Both the position numbers and the translations under genes were made by a program. From Hansfordia pulvinata (Eukaryota > Ascomycota > Sordariomycetes > Xylariales): a stretch of 64,000 bases of DNA. The DNA lies in the NCBI GenBank assembly GCA_006538405.1, contig BJKQ01000033.1:52113-116112 (forward strand). The letters are read 5' to 3'. This document shows, one piece after another, positions 44,705-58,905 of the stretch (position 1 is its first letter; each line of letters starts with the position of its first letter). Under the pieces are notes generated by a model. It worked only from the letters and a program-made list of their open reading frames with translations. It was not told where the DNA came from and searched no databases.

Positions 44705-45875
44705 GAACTTTAAATCAAAAAAGTTTTGTTTTAAAGACTTGCTATAATATTTTAAATGTTAAAGTACTTTATTTAATAATGTACTTCTTTAATAAAGAGC
44801 TAAAACTTATTGGACTTTTACTTATTGTTTATTTAAATAGAATATTAAGCTATATGTATAACATGGTATTTTAATATAAACTCATATATAAGACTGTAAT
44901 TAAAAACGAACTTGTTTCATGATTTTAAGTCTTAAATTCATTAAAAGTAAGTTTTCAAGTAAGTTATCTCGTTTTTTATCACCTATTATAACTGCATGGA
45001 CTAAGGTTAAAATAGCTGAAAGTATTTCAAATTATTTAAGTATTGTTTCTTCAATATTTTAAAGGTTTAAGTAAACTGATAATTCAATATATAAAACACG
45101 TGATCGTATATATTTAAATAGAAGTATAATAGATTCGAGTAATATAGTTCTTAAATATAATCCTCGTACATAATATTGATTTCGTATTTCATTATTGTAA
45201 ACTACTTATTAAATTTATATTTAAGCTACTTATTAAGAGGAATAATATTTAAGAAGAAAAATATATTACTTTAATATAATATAAAAAGTTGCTTATAAGT
45301 CGTGATCTCAGACTTATTTATAAATACTTATTTTCAAAAACAATGAAGTATTTATTTTTAAGAAGTATAATAAGCTATGAGTTGGATTTTAAATAACCGA
45401 TCTTTATATAAATCAATTAAGTTTATAGATCAGAGTTTTTCACGTAAGTTATCTTACTTATAGCTTAAACTTAAAATAATTTATTTATCCCCGCGTTTAC
45501 TTTTAATGTTCTATATTTAATATAAAGAACTACCTTATATATACGGTTAAAATATAAGGTATAAATTGCTTTTTCGTTATATTTCTTTTTTAAAGTACCG
45601 TATTACATAGCAAAAATGGAGTATAATATTATCACATATAAAATAATCGTACCTTATTATGTGTGAAACTCACCTCTAATAAGTAGTAAAGTATTTAAAT
45701 CGGAGTATTTTTACATACTTTATATACTTAAATAATTCAAATATTAGCCGAGAAAAATACTTAAGGTAGACTTATGTTTATAATATAATAATATTATGTA
45801 CTATGAATGCTTATTAAGATACAAAGTTCATTTCACCTTGAATAATACCGTTCTCAGCGGGCTTTGCAGACTTAA

Positions 45876-45906
45876 GTCACTTTTAAACAAGGATTTTAAA
45901 AGTGAC
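45876..45906. other. Perfect 12-bp hairpin with 7-base loop
   Basis: GTCACTTTTAAA (45,876-45,887) pairs with TTTAAAAGTGAC (45,895-45,906) across the loop CAAGGAT. The surrounding ~180 bp are richer in G and C than the AT-rich DNA around them. It could be a relic of a transposon end. Confidence 0.7.
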
Positions 45907-46282
45907 CTTTTTTATCAAGGTTCATATCTTAATAAAGTCTCGATATGTAATTTAAATTCGGTAGAATGTCACCGGTTAATTTGAATTAAAAGTCTTAATA
46001 TATTACCGATATATAATCATAACTTTACTATTACTTATGCTAATAGAATTACTTCACTTTATATATAACACATATTATAGTTACGTTTATTATTCTTATA
46101 AAATATAATTAAATCATTTAAAAAAAACGTAAAATTGAATTTGGCTTTTGTTATAAATTAATATATAAGATTTAATCCCTTAAAAATATCACGTTACGTG
46201 AAAGTAACGTAAGAGTTTTAATGATGTACATAAATTTCAATACATTGTTTCTCGTATTAATTTTAATAATATAAAATATAAA

Positions 46283-46512
46283 TTTTAAGTTAACTTATAA
46301 GTAACCCACGTGAGAAACTTTAAACCAGTATTTTTATTAACGCACGTAAGTTAATAACTCATATAAGTTAACTCACTAAAATCTTAATTTACTTTAAAAT
46401 AAAGGGGTGAGTAGCTCACGTAAGCTATTAAGTTACGTGAGTTAAGTTATATAAATCTAAATCACGAGGGTGAGTGAATCACGCAACTTAATTAAGGTTA
46501 ACTTATTATTTA
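46283..46512. repeat. CACGTG inverted-repeat unit(s)
   Basis: Contains TTAACTTATAAGTAACCCACGTG (CACGTG at 46,307-46,312) on one side and, further right, TGAGTAGCTCACGTAAGCTA and TACGTGAGTTAAGTTA. The arms match those of the units near 53.2, 62.7 and 63.4 kb. Point changes have broken some of the CACGTG cores. Confidence 0.6.
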
Positions 46513-49084
46513 ATATGTCTCGTATATTAAAAGTTTTAACCCATGTATTTAATAAGATAAAGTGGTAAATGTATGTTTATGTTATCTTTAAACTTTACTA
46601 TAGCTTTAAATCGAATATTTAATAGTTTCTTCAAAACAGTTCTTTATCAAGTATAAAACGAAACAGAAAAATTAATATAAAATAAGTATTTACTTTATAG
46701 GAAATATAGTTTTATATAATTCCTTTTAATTAAGGCTTTTTATTTATTCCTTGAAAAGATATATAATACACGATTATGATATTAAATAAGATAAATACCT
46801 TTAATATTTCTATATTTATAATTATAAAAGTTAAAATAAGTGTCCGTATGTATACATATATATAACGTCGACGACGTGAAACCGGTAAACTGAGCTCGTG
46901 CAATTGATACTTAATACCTCTTATTAAAACACGATAACAAGATCGTGCGTTTATAATAAGGCTGTATGAAAAAATTAGTCTCTTTTAAACGTATATTTCA
47001 AAGCTTATATAACTTCTCTTAACCTATTAAATCTATAAAGCCTTGCTTTTTATATAATATTTATATAATTATAAGTTTTATTATTAAGCTTAAAATATAG
47101 CTATTAAGTTTTCACTTTAAATACCTTATAAACTCTAAATTTGTGAGAAGAGTCTATATTAATATAGGTTATATTATATAGTTTATTTCAAAAAAATAAA
47201 CAAACAACGTACTGAAAAGAATAATCTCAATAATAAACGACGTATAAACTTCGTTAATATGGAATAAGTTATTTATTTTTAAGTAAGAACTTTTAAAACC
47301 TAATACGTAAAAAGTTTTAAAAACATTATTTTATATTGATTTAAGATGATTGAAATGTATCCATTATGATTAAGTTATATTGATAAAAAACGGTTTTAAT
47401 ATCCATCATAATATAGTTTAATCCATTTATAATAAAGTTAGCTTTTATAATTTTAATTTCAACTTTTAATTTAAATTTTAACTTATATTGAAAAAAAACT
47501 AAATTAGCTTCAGTTAGCTTACGTGAGTTACTTACGTATTGGATTTACTCGCGCGTAAGTCAGCACAATCATTGATTAAGAGTAGCTCACATGGGCTTAA
47601 AGTTAATTATAAGTTAAATATATAAGATTATAATTTATTATTATTTTTATTATTATTACTATTATATTAAGTTTTTCAATACATTAATGTAGAGATACTT
47701 ATATAGTACGTATACTACTATAAAGTTTATATGTATTATATGTTTTATATATTATACAAATATTCTACTTACAAGGAAATATAAAAGAAACTGAGTTTTA
47801 AATATGAAATGTATATTCATATTACTTCTCAATATATAATAAGATAATTATACTTTTATGTTTCTTTTTAATATATGTACGTATATATTTTAATCTAGAA
47901 AGTCCAGAAATAAAACTATTAAAAGTAATGATAAAAGTTTAGTTTTATAATTGAGATCTTAAACAATCTTATTAAATATTTATGTAATATACGTTAATGA
48001 AACCATTATTATGTTTAATACAAAAAGAAAGTATTAATATACATAGAGTTCTCATTTATATCATTAAGCGAACTCAATAGAAATAAACATTAAAACTGAA
48101 AAGAAAATGATAAGCCGTGATTTATTAATTACAACTCGTGATATATAACAGTTAATATTAAAAGTATATATAATATAAAGTCTTAATACTTTTTTAAGCT
48201 TTTAAATTCATATAATATAATAGCTTTAAGCATAATAATACTTAATAAAATGATAAATATCGTGTTCGTTATAATATAAAAAAGCATTTCACTTTTTATA
48301 AGTAAAAGCGATATTATATTTATTAAAAGTCGTATTACATTAATTAAAGCAGTAAAATGAAAGAATATATTAGAATATTATATAAAAGAGAAAAGCAAAC
48401 TTAAGAATTTAATCTTTTTACTTAACATTATATTAAGTCAAGAATAACCTATAAGACTCATTAACTTTTAGTTCACTTTGAACACGTTACTTAATTACAG
48501 TTACCATTTTCTCGGTTATTATAATGCTATTATTTTAAGTTATAAATATATTATATGATTTCTATTATACTTTATAATTTTTCTTATTAAAGGTAAACTC
48601 TTTTAAGTCGTTCCAAAATAACAAAACGTCTTTCAACGCTTTTTTTACTTTTACTCTTATTTTAATAATAAAAATAACCTAGATCGAGTTTAGTTTACTT
48701 GCTTATTTTAAATCCTTCAATACTTTAAAGTATGACAAATTGGATATGAAGCTTTTACTTATTTTTATTTTAAAAATGAGTGAAGAAACGGTTTTATATT
48801 ATTTTATAAGCTTTTTTACTACTTGTATTACTTTCACTTCTTGTTTTTATTTTAAGAAGAAGAGAAAAAACTAGATTGAACTTTTTTTATTTGCTTAATT
48901 TAAATCTTTCATTATTTCAAACTATATTACGTTGAATATTACGATTTTCCCTTTTTTAAGTTAATAAGTAAAGGTCTCTTTTATATTATAAAGTTATTCG
49001 ATATACTATTAAGAGTATTAAGTTCAAGTAAGTGTAAGGTCACTAACGTGAAGTACTTAACTTATTATTTTAAATCAATTTATT

Positions 49085-49345
49085 TAATTTCAAGCTACTT
49101 ATAAGTTAAATCGCGGACTTATAATTAAGTAATACTCTTTAATTTTAAATGCTGATATTATACTTTATTATTTATAAGAATAGATTAAAGTATATTATGT
49201 AAATAATTAAGCTGATTAAAAGTAACTTGAAATGTACTTAAGCTATTAACTTAAATATACTATTAATCTATATAGGTTTATAAGATAAAGAGTTAAACGT
49301 AGCTTGCGTGAGTTACTTATAAGTTAATTAAAACTTATAACTTAT
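49085..49345. repeat. CACGTG-family arms, diverged
   Basis: AGCTACTTATAAGTTAAATC followed by GCGGACTTATAA at about 49,092-49,123, and TAGCTTGCGTGAGTTACTTA followed by TAAGTTAA at about 49,300-49,330. Both match the outer arm of the family; the central CACGTG is mutated. Confidence 0.5.
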
Positions 49346-52300
49346 AATGTAATCATTTTCATTAATCACTTCTTTCACTACTTTTATAAGTCATTTTAAA
49401 TAAAACAAATATAAAACGGTTTAAACAATTTCAAAATTTGTTTTGGAATTCAGTAATATTATAATCTTAAATCACCGGACATTATATATAATAAAAAAAC
49501 GGAATAAGCCAATGAACTAAATAAGTGAATATCTATAATTATTCATTATTATTATTGATTCATTTACTTTTTTATTATTCACTTACTTTATTCACTTTCA
49601 GGGCATGTGAAGCTGATATAAATACATTGCACTTTCTCTTTTAAAGTAATCGTAAACGTGTTTTAATAATATGTTTTATAAAAACTTTTACGTAAAAAAG
49701 TTCTATTCGAATATGATATTATTTGCATTTAATAACAAGCTATCTTTCACCATTAATACTTAAACTTTTTCATCGTTTCACAGTTTATCAGCTTTTTCAG
49801 GAAAATAAATCAAAGATATTATAACACTTTTCAATTTATTTAATTAACTTATAAACTTATTTTAAGAATTGACCGGCCGTTAGTCATCTTAAAAACATAT
49901 TCATATACCTGTGTAACTCCGTATTTGAAATATTAAGGTTATTAATACTTTAAAGCTTAACACGATTATTTTTAATTAAGTAATATTCACGGTCTTATAA
50001 AAAGCAAATTTGATTAAATTCTTAAGTTAATAAGCTTTATTAATATTAACATCGCTTATATCGGAGATTAAACTTATAATGGATTACAATTACCTTTATC
50101 ATTGTATTTAATGCTATTTAATTACATATATGTTTTGAAAATTATTATTATTTACGTTTTTAATGGAGCGAATTCTTAAAAAATTCAATATTATCATTTC
50201 TTCAATATTTTAATAAATTTATTTTTATTATTAAGTTTAAGGAAATTCAACTTCATTATAATTAAAAAGTTTGAGGATATTAAAAAGTTATTTTTATAAT
50301 TAATATAATGAATCTTGAATTTTATATTAATTAATAAGCAACTCATTTAAAACATCTTAAAAGAGTGTTTTACTAATTCATATAAATTCAAGCTACTTTT
50401 ATTTAAGGCCCTGAATTATATAAGTTATTTTAAGTGATATATAAGTTTAAATTTAATAAGATCTTAAAAGTAAAACTTGTATAAAAGACAATTCTTTTTC
50501 TAAGACATGTTTATTTAAAAAGTTTTGAATAATATATAATAATATGTATTAATCAGATTAATTGAACTATCGGGTTTTTATTTATAATAAAGTAAGTTAA
50601 AGTGTAAAAGTTGTTTTATACTAATAATCATCTGTGTTTTATTTTTAATAAAGTATTAAAGTGTGAAAGTATTTTCAAAATAATAATCATTACCTTTAAG
50701 CTTTATATTAAAAAGATAGTTGATTAAATTAAGTATTTTAAATTTAAAAGTAAACTAATAAATAACTTTATATACGTGGATTACTTATAATAAATAATGT
50801 AAGTAGCTAAATTCAGGTTTAAGAGAGAAATGACTTACATAAGCTCACTTAAGTTAACTTCTTAATAATCTTAAGATTACGCTTCTATAATTAATACTAT
50901 CATTTTAATAATTTAAAAGAAATACATGTCAAAGTATAATTATAATTACGAGTTAATTTGCTAAAAGAACTTGACTTTCACTCGTAGAAGCGATTAATAC
51001 TAAAGGCTTACGTACCCTGAATTCAATTGCTTATTATTATACGGGAGTAAGTTTTCATTTATTATTTTTTTAAATTAAAGTCGTAATAGTATTCAACTTC
51101 ACTGCCTTAATCCGTTAAATTGCCGTTTATATAAAATAGACATTAAGAGTTTTTAATGACTGAAGAAATAAGAGTCCGAAGTAAGGAAATAAACGAAGTT
51201 CCCGATTATTATAATAAGATTAAACTATGATTCACTTTTAATAAGAAATATATTAAATGAAAGCGAAGATTCAGAAAAGCTTTTAAAAGAGTAAAAAGTT
51301 AAAAATACGTTAATAATATGAAAATGTATTAAGCTTCAATCAGCCTTCTTATTCCGTGTATTTTAATAATAATAGTTTACTTATTAAATGATCGAGAGAT
51401 ATAAAGAGTTTCAGGTTTATTATACAGATTTTAAACATAGAAGTATACGCTTAAAATATGTTATGTGAGTCGTAAAAGAGAAAGATATGTTTTAAACGAA
51501 CTAGGCTTTTTAGAAAAGAAATAGAAACTATATATAGAATTGAAAATAAAATTTCAAAGTTTTATATTTTAAAGCTGATATATAGGTTATATTCTTGATA
51601 TAAGTTTATAAAGTAAGCTTATATGCTTAAGAATACTAAAACTACCCTTTAAAAAATAAATAACGTCATAAACTTAAAACACCTATTTAAGTTATAATAA
51701 GTTTAAGATTGAAAAATGGTTTAAGATAAAGGATTAATGAAAGTTTGATCAATCGAGTTTTAATTACGTATTTCATTATTAAGGGTTTTATCTAAATACT
51801 TTCATCGGTAAAAGAAACAAAACCTAAAATAGAATTAATCTTTTTTTTTTTACTGTTTAAGTTATATTTATAACTTCTCATAATTTTTCAACTTCTCGCT
51901 TTTTAATCTATAAGACATAAACTAATAATTTTACCAGTTTTTTATTAAAAATGCTAAGTTTATAATAAAATTTTAAAGTATAAGCTTAAATTAACGAAGG
52001 TTTTTACTTATTTTAAAAAGTAATATATTATTAAACATAAGTACAATAATAAAAGTGCTCTAAAAGCATTTTTCTATAAAAAAAACCTTATTTTTTTATT
52101 TATAATTTTAAAAGCTATTATATATAATAAGTATAGTTATAAGAATACCTTAAGTTTTGTTCAATTAATTATATAAGATAAAATAAACGTAACGTGATAA
52201 TTGTATTTATAAGTTATAATTTTTCAACTTTAAAATAAAAGACTTTTATATATATATAAGACTTATAATAATACTTATAATGTAAATTCGACCTTACGGG

Positions 52301-53179
52301 GGTTGAGAAATACGGAAGTCTTAATTTAAGGCTTATTTTTTAATTGCTTTAAAAAGTAGTTGACCGGTTTTTAAAATCACTTATAACTTATACGCAGCGT
52401 TAATATAAGTTTATGAATATATTAATAACAATTTTAACCGGTTTTGTTTATACTTTAAATACAAAACATCGGGATGTAAAAGTGTGAGACTTATATATAC
52501 CGTGTAATATAACTCAATATAATCTTTACTCTTATTATATTCATTAAGCTATCATATAAATATACGTTATTCTTATAGCCGAAATTCAAAATTTTGAACC
52601 TAGTTTCTAGTTTAAAATCTTATTTATAAATAAACGGTTTTGAGGTGAAAAGTCAGATGATTTTTTTATAATTAAAGTCTTATAATTCAATTAAAAGGAG
52701 CTTTCAATATTATCTTGTTTTTTGTAATCATAATTAAAGAGGTCGTTTAAGTTTCTTTATTATAATTATAATTAAGGTTAAAATTATAAATCGAAATCTT
52801 TATTTAATTAATAAGTAGGTAACGTGGGCTGTTTTAATTGAATGAGATCACGGATTGAAATAAAATTAAGCTACTTAAAATTAAAGAAAAACCTTATATA
52901 AGTTAATTCAAATTGGTTATAAATAAAAGCCCAGATTAAGAGTTTTAAATTTCATGATCTTTAACTTAAATTAAAAATTGTTAAAGTGAATGCTCTCTTT
53001 TAATGAATTTTTAAAATCAATAATAAGCAATACGTATTATTAAATATAAGTTACGGAATTATTAAGAATAACTTTAAAGAGATTAAGTGAGTATATTAAA
53101 GTCATATAAGCTGTTTAAAGGAAATTTAAGCTGATATAAAGATTATAATAAGTTAATATATTACTTAAAATTCAGTAGT

Positions 53180-53300
53180 TTCAATTGTGAGTTGCCTTAT
53201 AAGTAACTTGATCTCACGTGAATTACTTTTAATTATAGTAATCAGTAGTTTTATTAATAGAAGTAATAAATAAGTAGCTCACGTAAGATAATAAAAGTAA
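53180..53300. repeat. CACGTG inverted-repeat unit
   Basis: Left part GTGAGTTGCCTTATAAGTAA with CTTGATCTCACGTGAATTAC (CACGTG at 53,215-53,220), central AATCAGTAGTTTTATTAAT, right part AAGTAGCTCACGTAAG. Same arm order as the units at 63.3-64.0 kb. Confidence 0.6.
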
Positions 53301-55554
53301 TATAAAGTAAAGATTATTAAAGATTATAGCTTCTTAATAAAGTTCTATACTTTTATAAATGTAACTTGTTTTAAGCTTTAAGAATACGTAATTTAATATT
53401 AAAAGTGAGAAACTACCTTATAAAAAAGTTGAAGTAAGTAAAGTATCTCGAGATTATTTTGAACACTATATAAGCGTCACGTATAGTTGCAACTAATATA
53501 TAAAAAGATAATTTATTAATTTTCAACTTTATGATTATTAGAACTTATTACTAATTAAGTTTTAAGATCGAAGATGAAATTTGCTTATATTAAGAGCATT
53601 TATATTAAAAAATATGAATGTTAAAGTTTAATAATAAATATTAAATAACTTATTAATATTATAATCTTTTTTTATATAAGCTATTAATATGTCTTTAACA
53701 TTTATAATTCACTGAATTGATAACTTATTTTCATATACATAAAGTAGCTTATAAGTAGTTTTAACTTTTATAAAAAGAGCTTAAAGCTTAATACTAAATA
53801 TAATAATATAATAAGCTTAAATATAATATAAATAAATCAGAAGCTATTTGTTTATTTTTTTCTTCTTAACTTACATTATAAGAAACTTAATAATCTTTCG
53901 TATATTTTATAACACTTAATAAAGTGTTTCATTTATATAAGTTTCTAGATTAATATACATAATTCTTATTTTTTATCTAGTTAATTATAATCTTATTATA
54001 TTATAAGCTTATACTTTAAACACATTCTATTAGTTATTAAAAGCCGTTTAGTTTAATTAAGTGAATGTTACTTTTTTTAAGCTTTATTCACTTAAAACTT
54101 CAACCCTTATAAGCTTACCCTTGCTTTAAATAATCATGTAAAAGTTTATTCATATATTACGTATTCTTTTTATACTTTCAATACTAATTATACTTTAAAA
54201 ACTTGAAATATAAATTGTTTTAAGATAAGACATAAACTTTACATATGTTAAGCAATACATTAATTATAAATATAACTTTATAACATTATATATTACTGTT
54301 TTCTATTATGACTTAAAATACAATATTAAACAATAATGTGAACTAATATATAGATATTTTTATACGCCTTAATATATTAATATAACATTTATGTATTCTA
54401 AACTTCATAAAGTAAGCTATTAAGCATAACTTAATTAATGAATAACTGATTTAAGTTATATTCAAATAGTAACACTACTATTAAACGTGAAGTGAACAGC
54501 CTTTCATGAATTAATTAAGTTATTTTAAGCCTTAAGCTATTTAGAAAGCAACTTACGAGTTTTACCTTTAATATTCAATATCATTCAATGTACTAAAATA
54601 CGACTTTTATTAATTATAAGATAAATCTCTCGATAAAGTTGTTTTTCTATTATAACATTCTTAGTATAAATCAGTAGTAATTACGTTTAAATAAAGTTTA
54701 TAGATTATATTATATTATGTACTATTAATCCTTAAACTTACTTTTAAACTATTAAAGATTCTAAAAGTACATCATATTCAATAAAAGTTAGTTAAATTAA
54801 AGTTTATAAGCTCTTTAAAAGTAATTTAAACTTACGCGAATTACTGAAAAGAAAAATAAAAAAACCTTTATTAATCCGAAGTTAAAGTTTATAAACTTAT
54901 ATAACTTAATTTAGTTTAATTTCTTAGTAACCTCTCTTTATACGACTTATTGTAATAAGTCTCAAAAGAAATATAAAAAAAAAACTTTATCAGTCCGGAG
55001 TTAAACTTTATTAACTTATATAACTCAATTTAGTTTAATTTTTTAGTAAACCTTTTTTATACGATTTATTTTAATAAGTATGAAAAAGAAAATAAAAAAA
55101 ATGTTTTATTTTATATCAGCTTTATAATAACTTTCAAAGGGCTATTATCTTTTTTATTAATTAGTAACATATTATAACCGTTTTTGATATCTTTTACTTA
55201 TATTTAATAAAAAGACTCGGTAAATAATGTATGATTTCCTTAAACATTAGCTTAACGTTTATAATAACAGCATATATCACGATGAATTGCACTTTTAATT
55301 CAAAAAGATTAATAACTTCTAAAATCTCAAATAATTATGAAACTTTTATAAGCTTATTTTAATATATAATATTTTAAGGTTTTTAACTTTAAGCTATGTA
55401 ACGGTCATCATAAAAAAAGGTAATTAAGCTTGTTAATAATAAGGTATAAAAAGCCAGCTTTAAAGTTTAATTTACTTTTACAACTTAGTATAACTTTTAA
55501 ATGGAAATGAAACGTAGATAAATGTTATAATCATAGTTTTATAATAATGTATGA

Positions 55555-55690
55555 TCAACCCACGTGAAGTAATTTCATAGTCAAGGTTAATATTATAGAA
55601 TGAAAATTCTAAGTTAACTTATAACTATCTTACGTGGGTTGCTTTAAATTAGTGGTTTTATTAATTTACGTGAGTTCAGCTATTCTTAAT
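55555..55690. repeat. CACGTG inverted-repeat unit(s)
   Basis: CACGTG at 55,561-55,566, then TAAGTTAACTTATAACTA with TCTTACGTGGGTTGCTTTAA, central AGTGGTTTTATTAAT, and TTTACGTGAGTTCAGC. Confidence 0.55.
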
Positions 55691-57469
55691 CATTTAAAAA
55701 ACTTATTTAAGATACTTTCAGCTATTTAAAAGTCAATTCACGAATTAATAATCTCGGACTTAATGCAATTTTCAACATTTTATAAATAGATTGCGGGTAA
55801 TAATACCTTTTTAATAATGTTTATCTTTTATAAGGTATTAAGAAACGTTATTAATAAGTTTATTTATAATACATAAATGAAATATATATAAGTAAAATAC
55901 ATGAGATTAAGGTGTTTAAAATTAATACATATAATTTCACGGTGAAAAATAAATTATTCAATTGATTTAAGTTAAATAACGGAATAAGTGAATTAACTTT
56001 CTAAATGACTTAAACTCATAGGGTTCATGTTAAACTTATAAGATAGAAAACTTGAAATAAATCGAGATCTACGTGCTTGGTTTAATATAATTATAAATTA
56101 AGCCGGTAGGTACTTTATGTAAGTATTTATAATTCGTTTAACTTAACCTCGTTGAAAAGTGAAAATATATTCATTAATCAGTTTTTAGTTCTTTCTATTC
56201 GTACGTAATGTTTTTTTATTATAAAACATTGTTATTAAAGTGCTTAAACATGATAATACAATTCAAATTAAAAAAGCCTGTATTTATTTGAATTACGATT
56301 ACATAAGGTAATACGTTACGTAATCTGAGTTGATATACTGTTAAGCTATATATTTACTTTAAATTTAAAAAGGTATAAAGTTCATATTCAATTATCGAGA
56401 TATATCTTATTTTATAGCTTTTTTTCTTAGTTAAAATACTTTCATATATGTAATATCGTATTGACTTAAACGAATCTACTTCTTTTTCTTAAAAACTATA
56501 AAGACTTGTTCATAAGATGTAATTATAATAAATAACGTTTCTACTTATGAATGTAATATAAAATATTATTAAAAAACTTTTTATAAAACATTTAATAAAA
56601 ATCAAGTTTATTTTATTATATATAATAATCGAAGCTACGTATAAATTTATTTCTACATTTTTATGCTTAAATATAAAGCTTCATTAGCTTAACGCAAGTT
56701 TATTTTCCAGAATTGATTTCATATAATAACCCATAATTTATATGAATATGATTTATTTTAATAAAGCTAACTTTATTCATGTTTAATAACTCTCTTTTTG
56801 CTTTCTTTTAAATTTCTGTTAAGGCTTTTAAAACTTAATATTAAAATAGCTTTTTCTTTAAGAACGGAATAAAATATCGTTTCTTTTTCAAGTTTTTAAA
56901 ATAATTTATTTCTTTATTTTTACTTCATCTACTTTGTTTAAAACAAAATGTAAATAGGCTTCTTATATTAAAGCACGTTTTTTAGCTTTAAGCTGAATAG
57001 CATGAAATAATATAAATATTACTTTCTTGACTCGATTATAACTCTTTATAATCAATATTTTAAAAACATATATAAATAAAGCTACTTTATTTATCTTAAA
57101 AGATATCTATTTATATGTATATATATATTAAAGACACACTTAAAACGTATTGTGTTTTAATATAATGAAGAGAATTAATATATATTTATAAGTATTTAAA
57201 ATCACTTAACTACACTTATATATGTTTATTTTCTTCAAAACTTGTTTTTAACTTTAAGATAAACGTTATTTAAATATAATAAAAAGTTTATATAATTCGT
57301 TTTAAGAATTTAAACTTTAATATAATAATCCTTTATTTTTAATTCTACCTTATATATATCAGTGAAATATTAAGGTAAAAGTTATTTTACGTAAAAAGCT
57401 GCTTACATTATCGTAATACACCTTAAAAGTGAAGCTACAAAGTTTCAATATTTAATTACTACGCTGGGC

Positions 57470-58150
57470 TAAGAAAACACCACCCCGTTTAAAGATGTTC
57501 CCCTTAATTACTAGGCCTTTCTCGTACGATATACGCGGGACTGTTCTCTTATAAGGCGCTTAAGTGAAACGAAAAAGAGGGAAAAGAGGATACAAGAAAT
57601 TAAAAGGCCTTTAGCTTAAAGGTCTTAATAATCATCACTTAATTTAATAATCTTTATTTAATTAATTATATTAGCTTAATTAAATACCCTTATTTATATA
57701 ACTTAGCTTAAATATGTCCTTTTAACTATATAACTTACCTTAATTAAGTGGTTTAACTTAAATAACCGGTTAAACTTAATTAAGTTCTTTTAAGATATAG
57801 CTTAGCTTAATTAAACAGCTTAACTTAATTAATCAGCTCGGCTTAATTAAGTGCTTAAGAGATGTAATCGAACTTAATTAAAGGGACTGACTTAATCGAG
57901 TCTGCTTTTAAATTTTAAGGTTAAGTAAGGGAGGTTTACAGCCCACTTTTAATCATAATGTAAGATAAGGTTAAATCTAGTTAATTTAGTATACGCGTTC
58001 CGTGAAGATGTAGAAATTTTAAGTAAAGGGGAGGCTTAAGGTTTTTCATTTTAAGGTTATGGAAAAGAGAGCTATACTTATAAGTGCGTGCGGGAGTGTT
58101 TTAATAATAGTATTAATAATACACTGTTTTTACCTTAACGTATTACTTAT
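57470..58150 (+). repeat. CTTAATTAAG-rich repeat, right copy
   Basis: Shares ordered blocks with 9,590-10,170 in the same orientation: CTTAATCGAGTC, then AGGTTAAGTAAGG-like sequence, GGGGAGGCTTAAGG, TTCATTTTAAGGTTATGG and AATACACTGTTTTTACC. The part before that is built from imperfect repeats of AACTTAATTAAGT with varied linkers. Its left end (57,475-57,545) is notably GC-richer and looks less mutated. No coding region is attached to it, so it may be a solo LTR or a fragment. Confidence 0.55.
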
Positions 58151-58779
58151 TTTAAATATTTATTATTATAAGTTATAAACGTTTTACAAGTAAATTAAAA
58201 TGTGCTTACTTTAATATAAAATTATAAACATTATTCAATTCTTTTTGAAATTTAAATTATACGTAGGTTTTATTAACCAGGTTAAGTATTAATAAGGAAA
58301 TATTTAACATTAAAATATCTTATTAATTTTAAAAACGTTACAGATTTATATATTAAAGAATTTATATTTAAACGTGTTTTTAAAATCTTATAATTGTAAA
58401 AAGTGAAATGTAAAGCGAGAGTATTTGACTTATTTTGTTTATTAAAAGTGAATATAACTAATCACTTTAATTATGAAAGAATAATTAACAAAGTAATAAG
58501 AATAAAAACATTAAATTTGAAAGATCTTTAATAAAATGCTTTTTATTTTTCACTTTGATTATAAGTTTGTTATACTTAATGGATACGCGCTTTAATGTTT
58601 TTTTTAAAGCATACCTTTTTCTTTTTAATCTAAATTTATATAAGCTATTTAAAACATATAATCTTTATCTTTTCAAATAAATCCGAGATCGTTTAATTTT
58701 TTAAAAAAAACGTATTTCATAACAGGGTTAATAGTAAGTTAAGTCAATTTAACTCTTGTCAATTACTCACTACCGTAAT

Positions 58780-58905
58780 TTAAACTCAAATAACTTAAGT
58801 TATATAAGTTGTTAACTCACGTGAGCTACTTATCCTTTTTATTTAAAGTAACTTACATTAATCTTAATTACTCGTAATTCAAGTCACGGATTTGTGTTAT
58901 TTGAT
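58780..58905. repeat. CACGTG inverted-repeat unit
   Basis: CACGTG at 58,818-58,823 within GTTAACTCACGTGAGCTACT, followed by TAAAGTAACTTACATTAATC and, at the right end, AAGTCACGGATTT. Confidence 0.55.

Larger units (their letters stand above)
44705..57469. other. AT-rich gene-free DNA with dispersed CACGTG inverted repeats
   Basis: About 12.8 kb without a believable gene. The open frame at 45,796-45,984 is 62 codons long and lies in a slightly GC-richer patch that also holds a perfect hairpin, but it has no coding signature I trust. Copies of the CACGTG inverted-repeat family are scattered throughout, the clearest listed separately. The rest consists of A/T-rich words and short diverged repeats. 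Confidence 0.65.
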
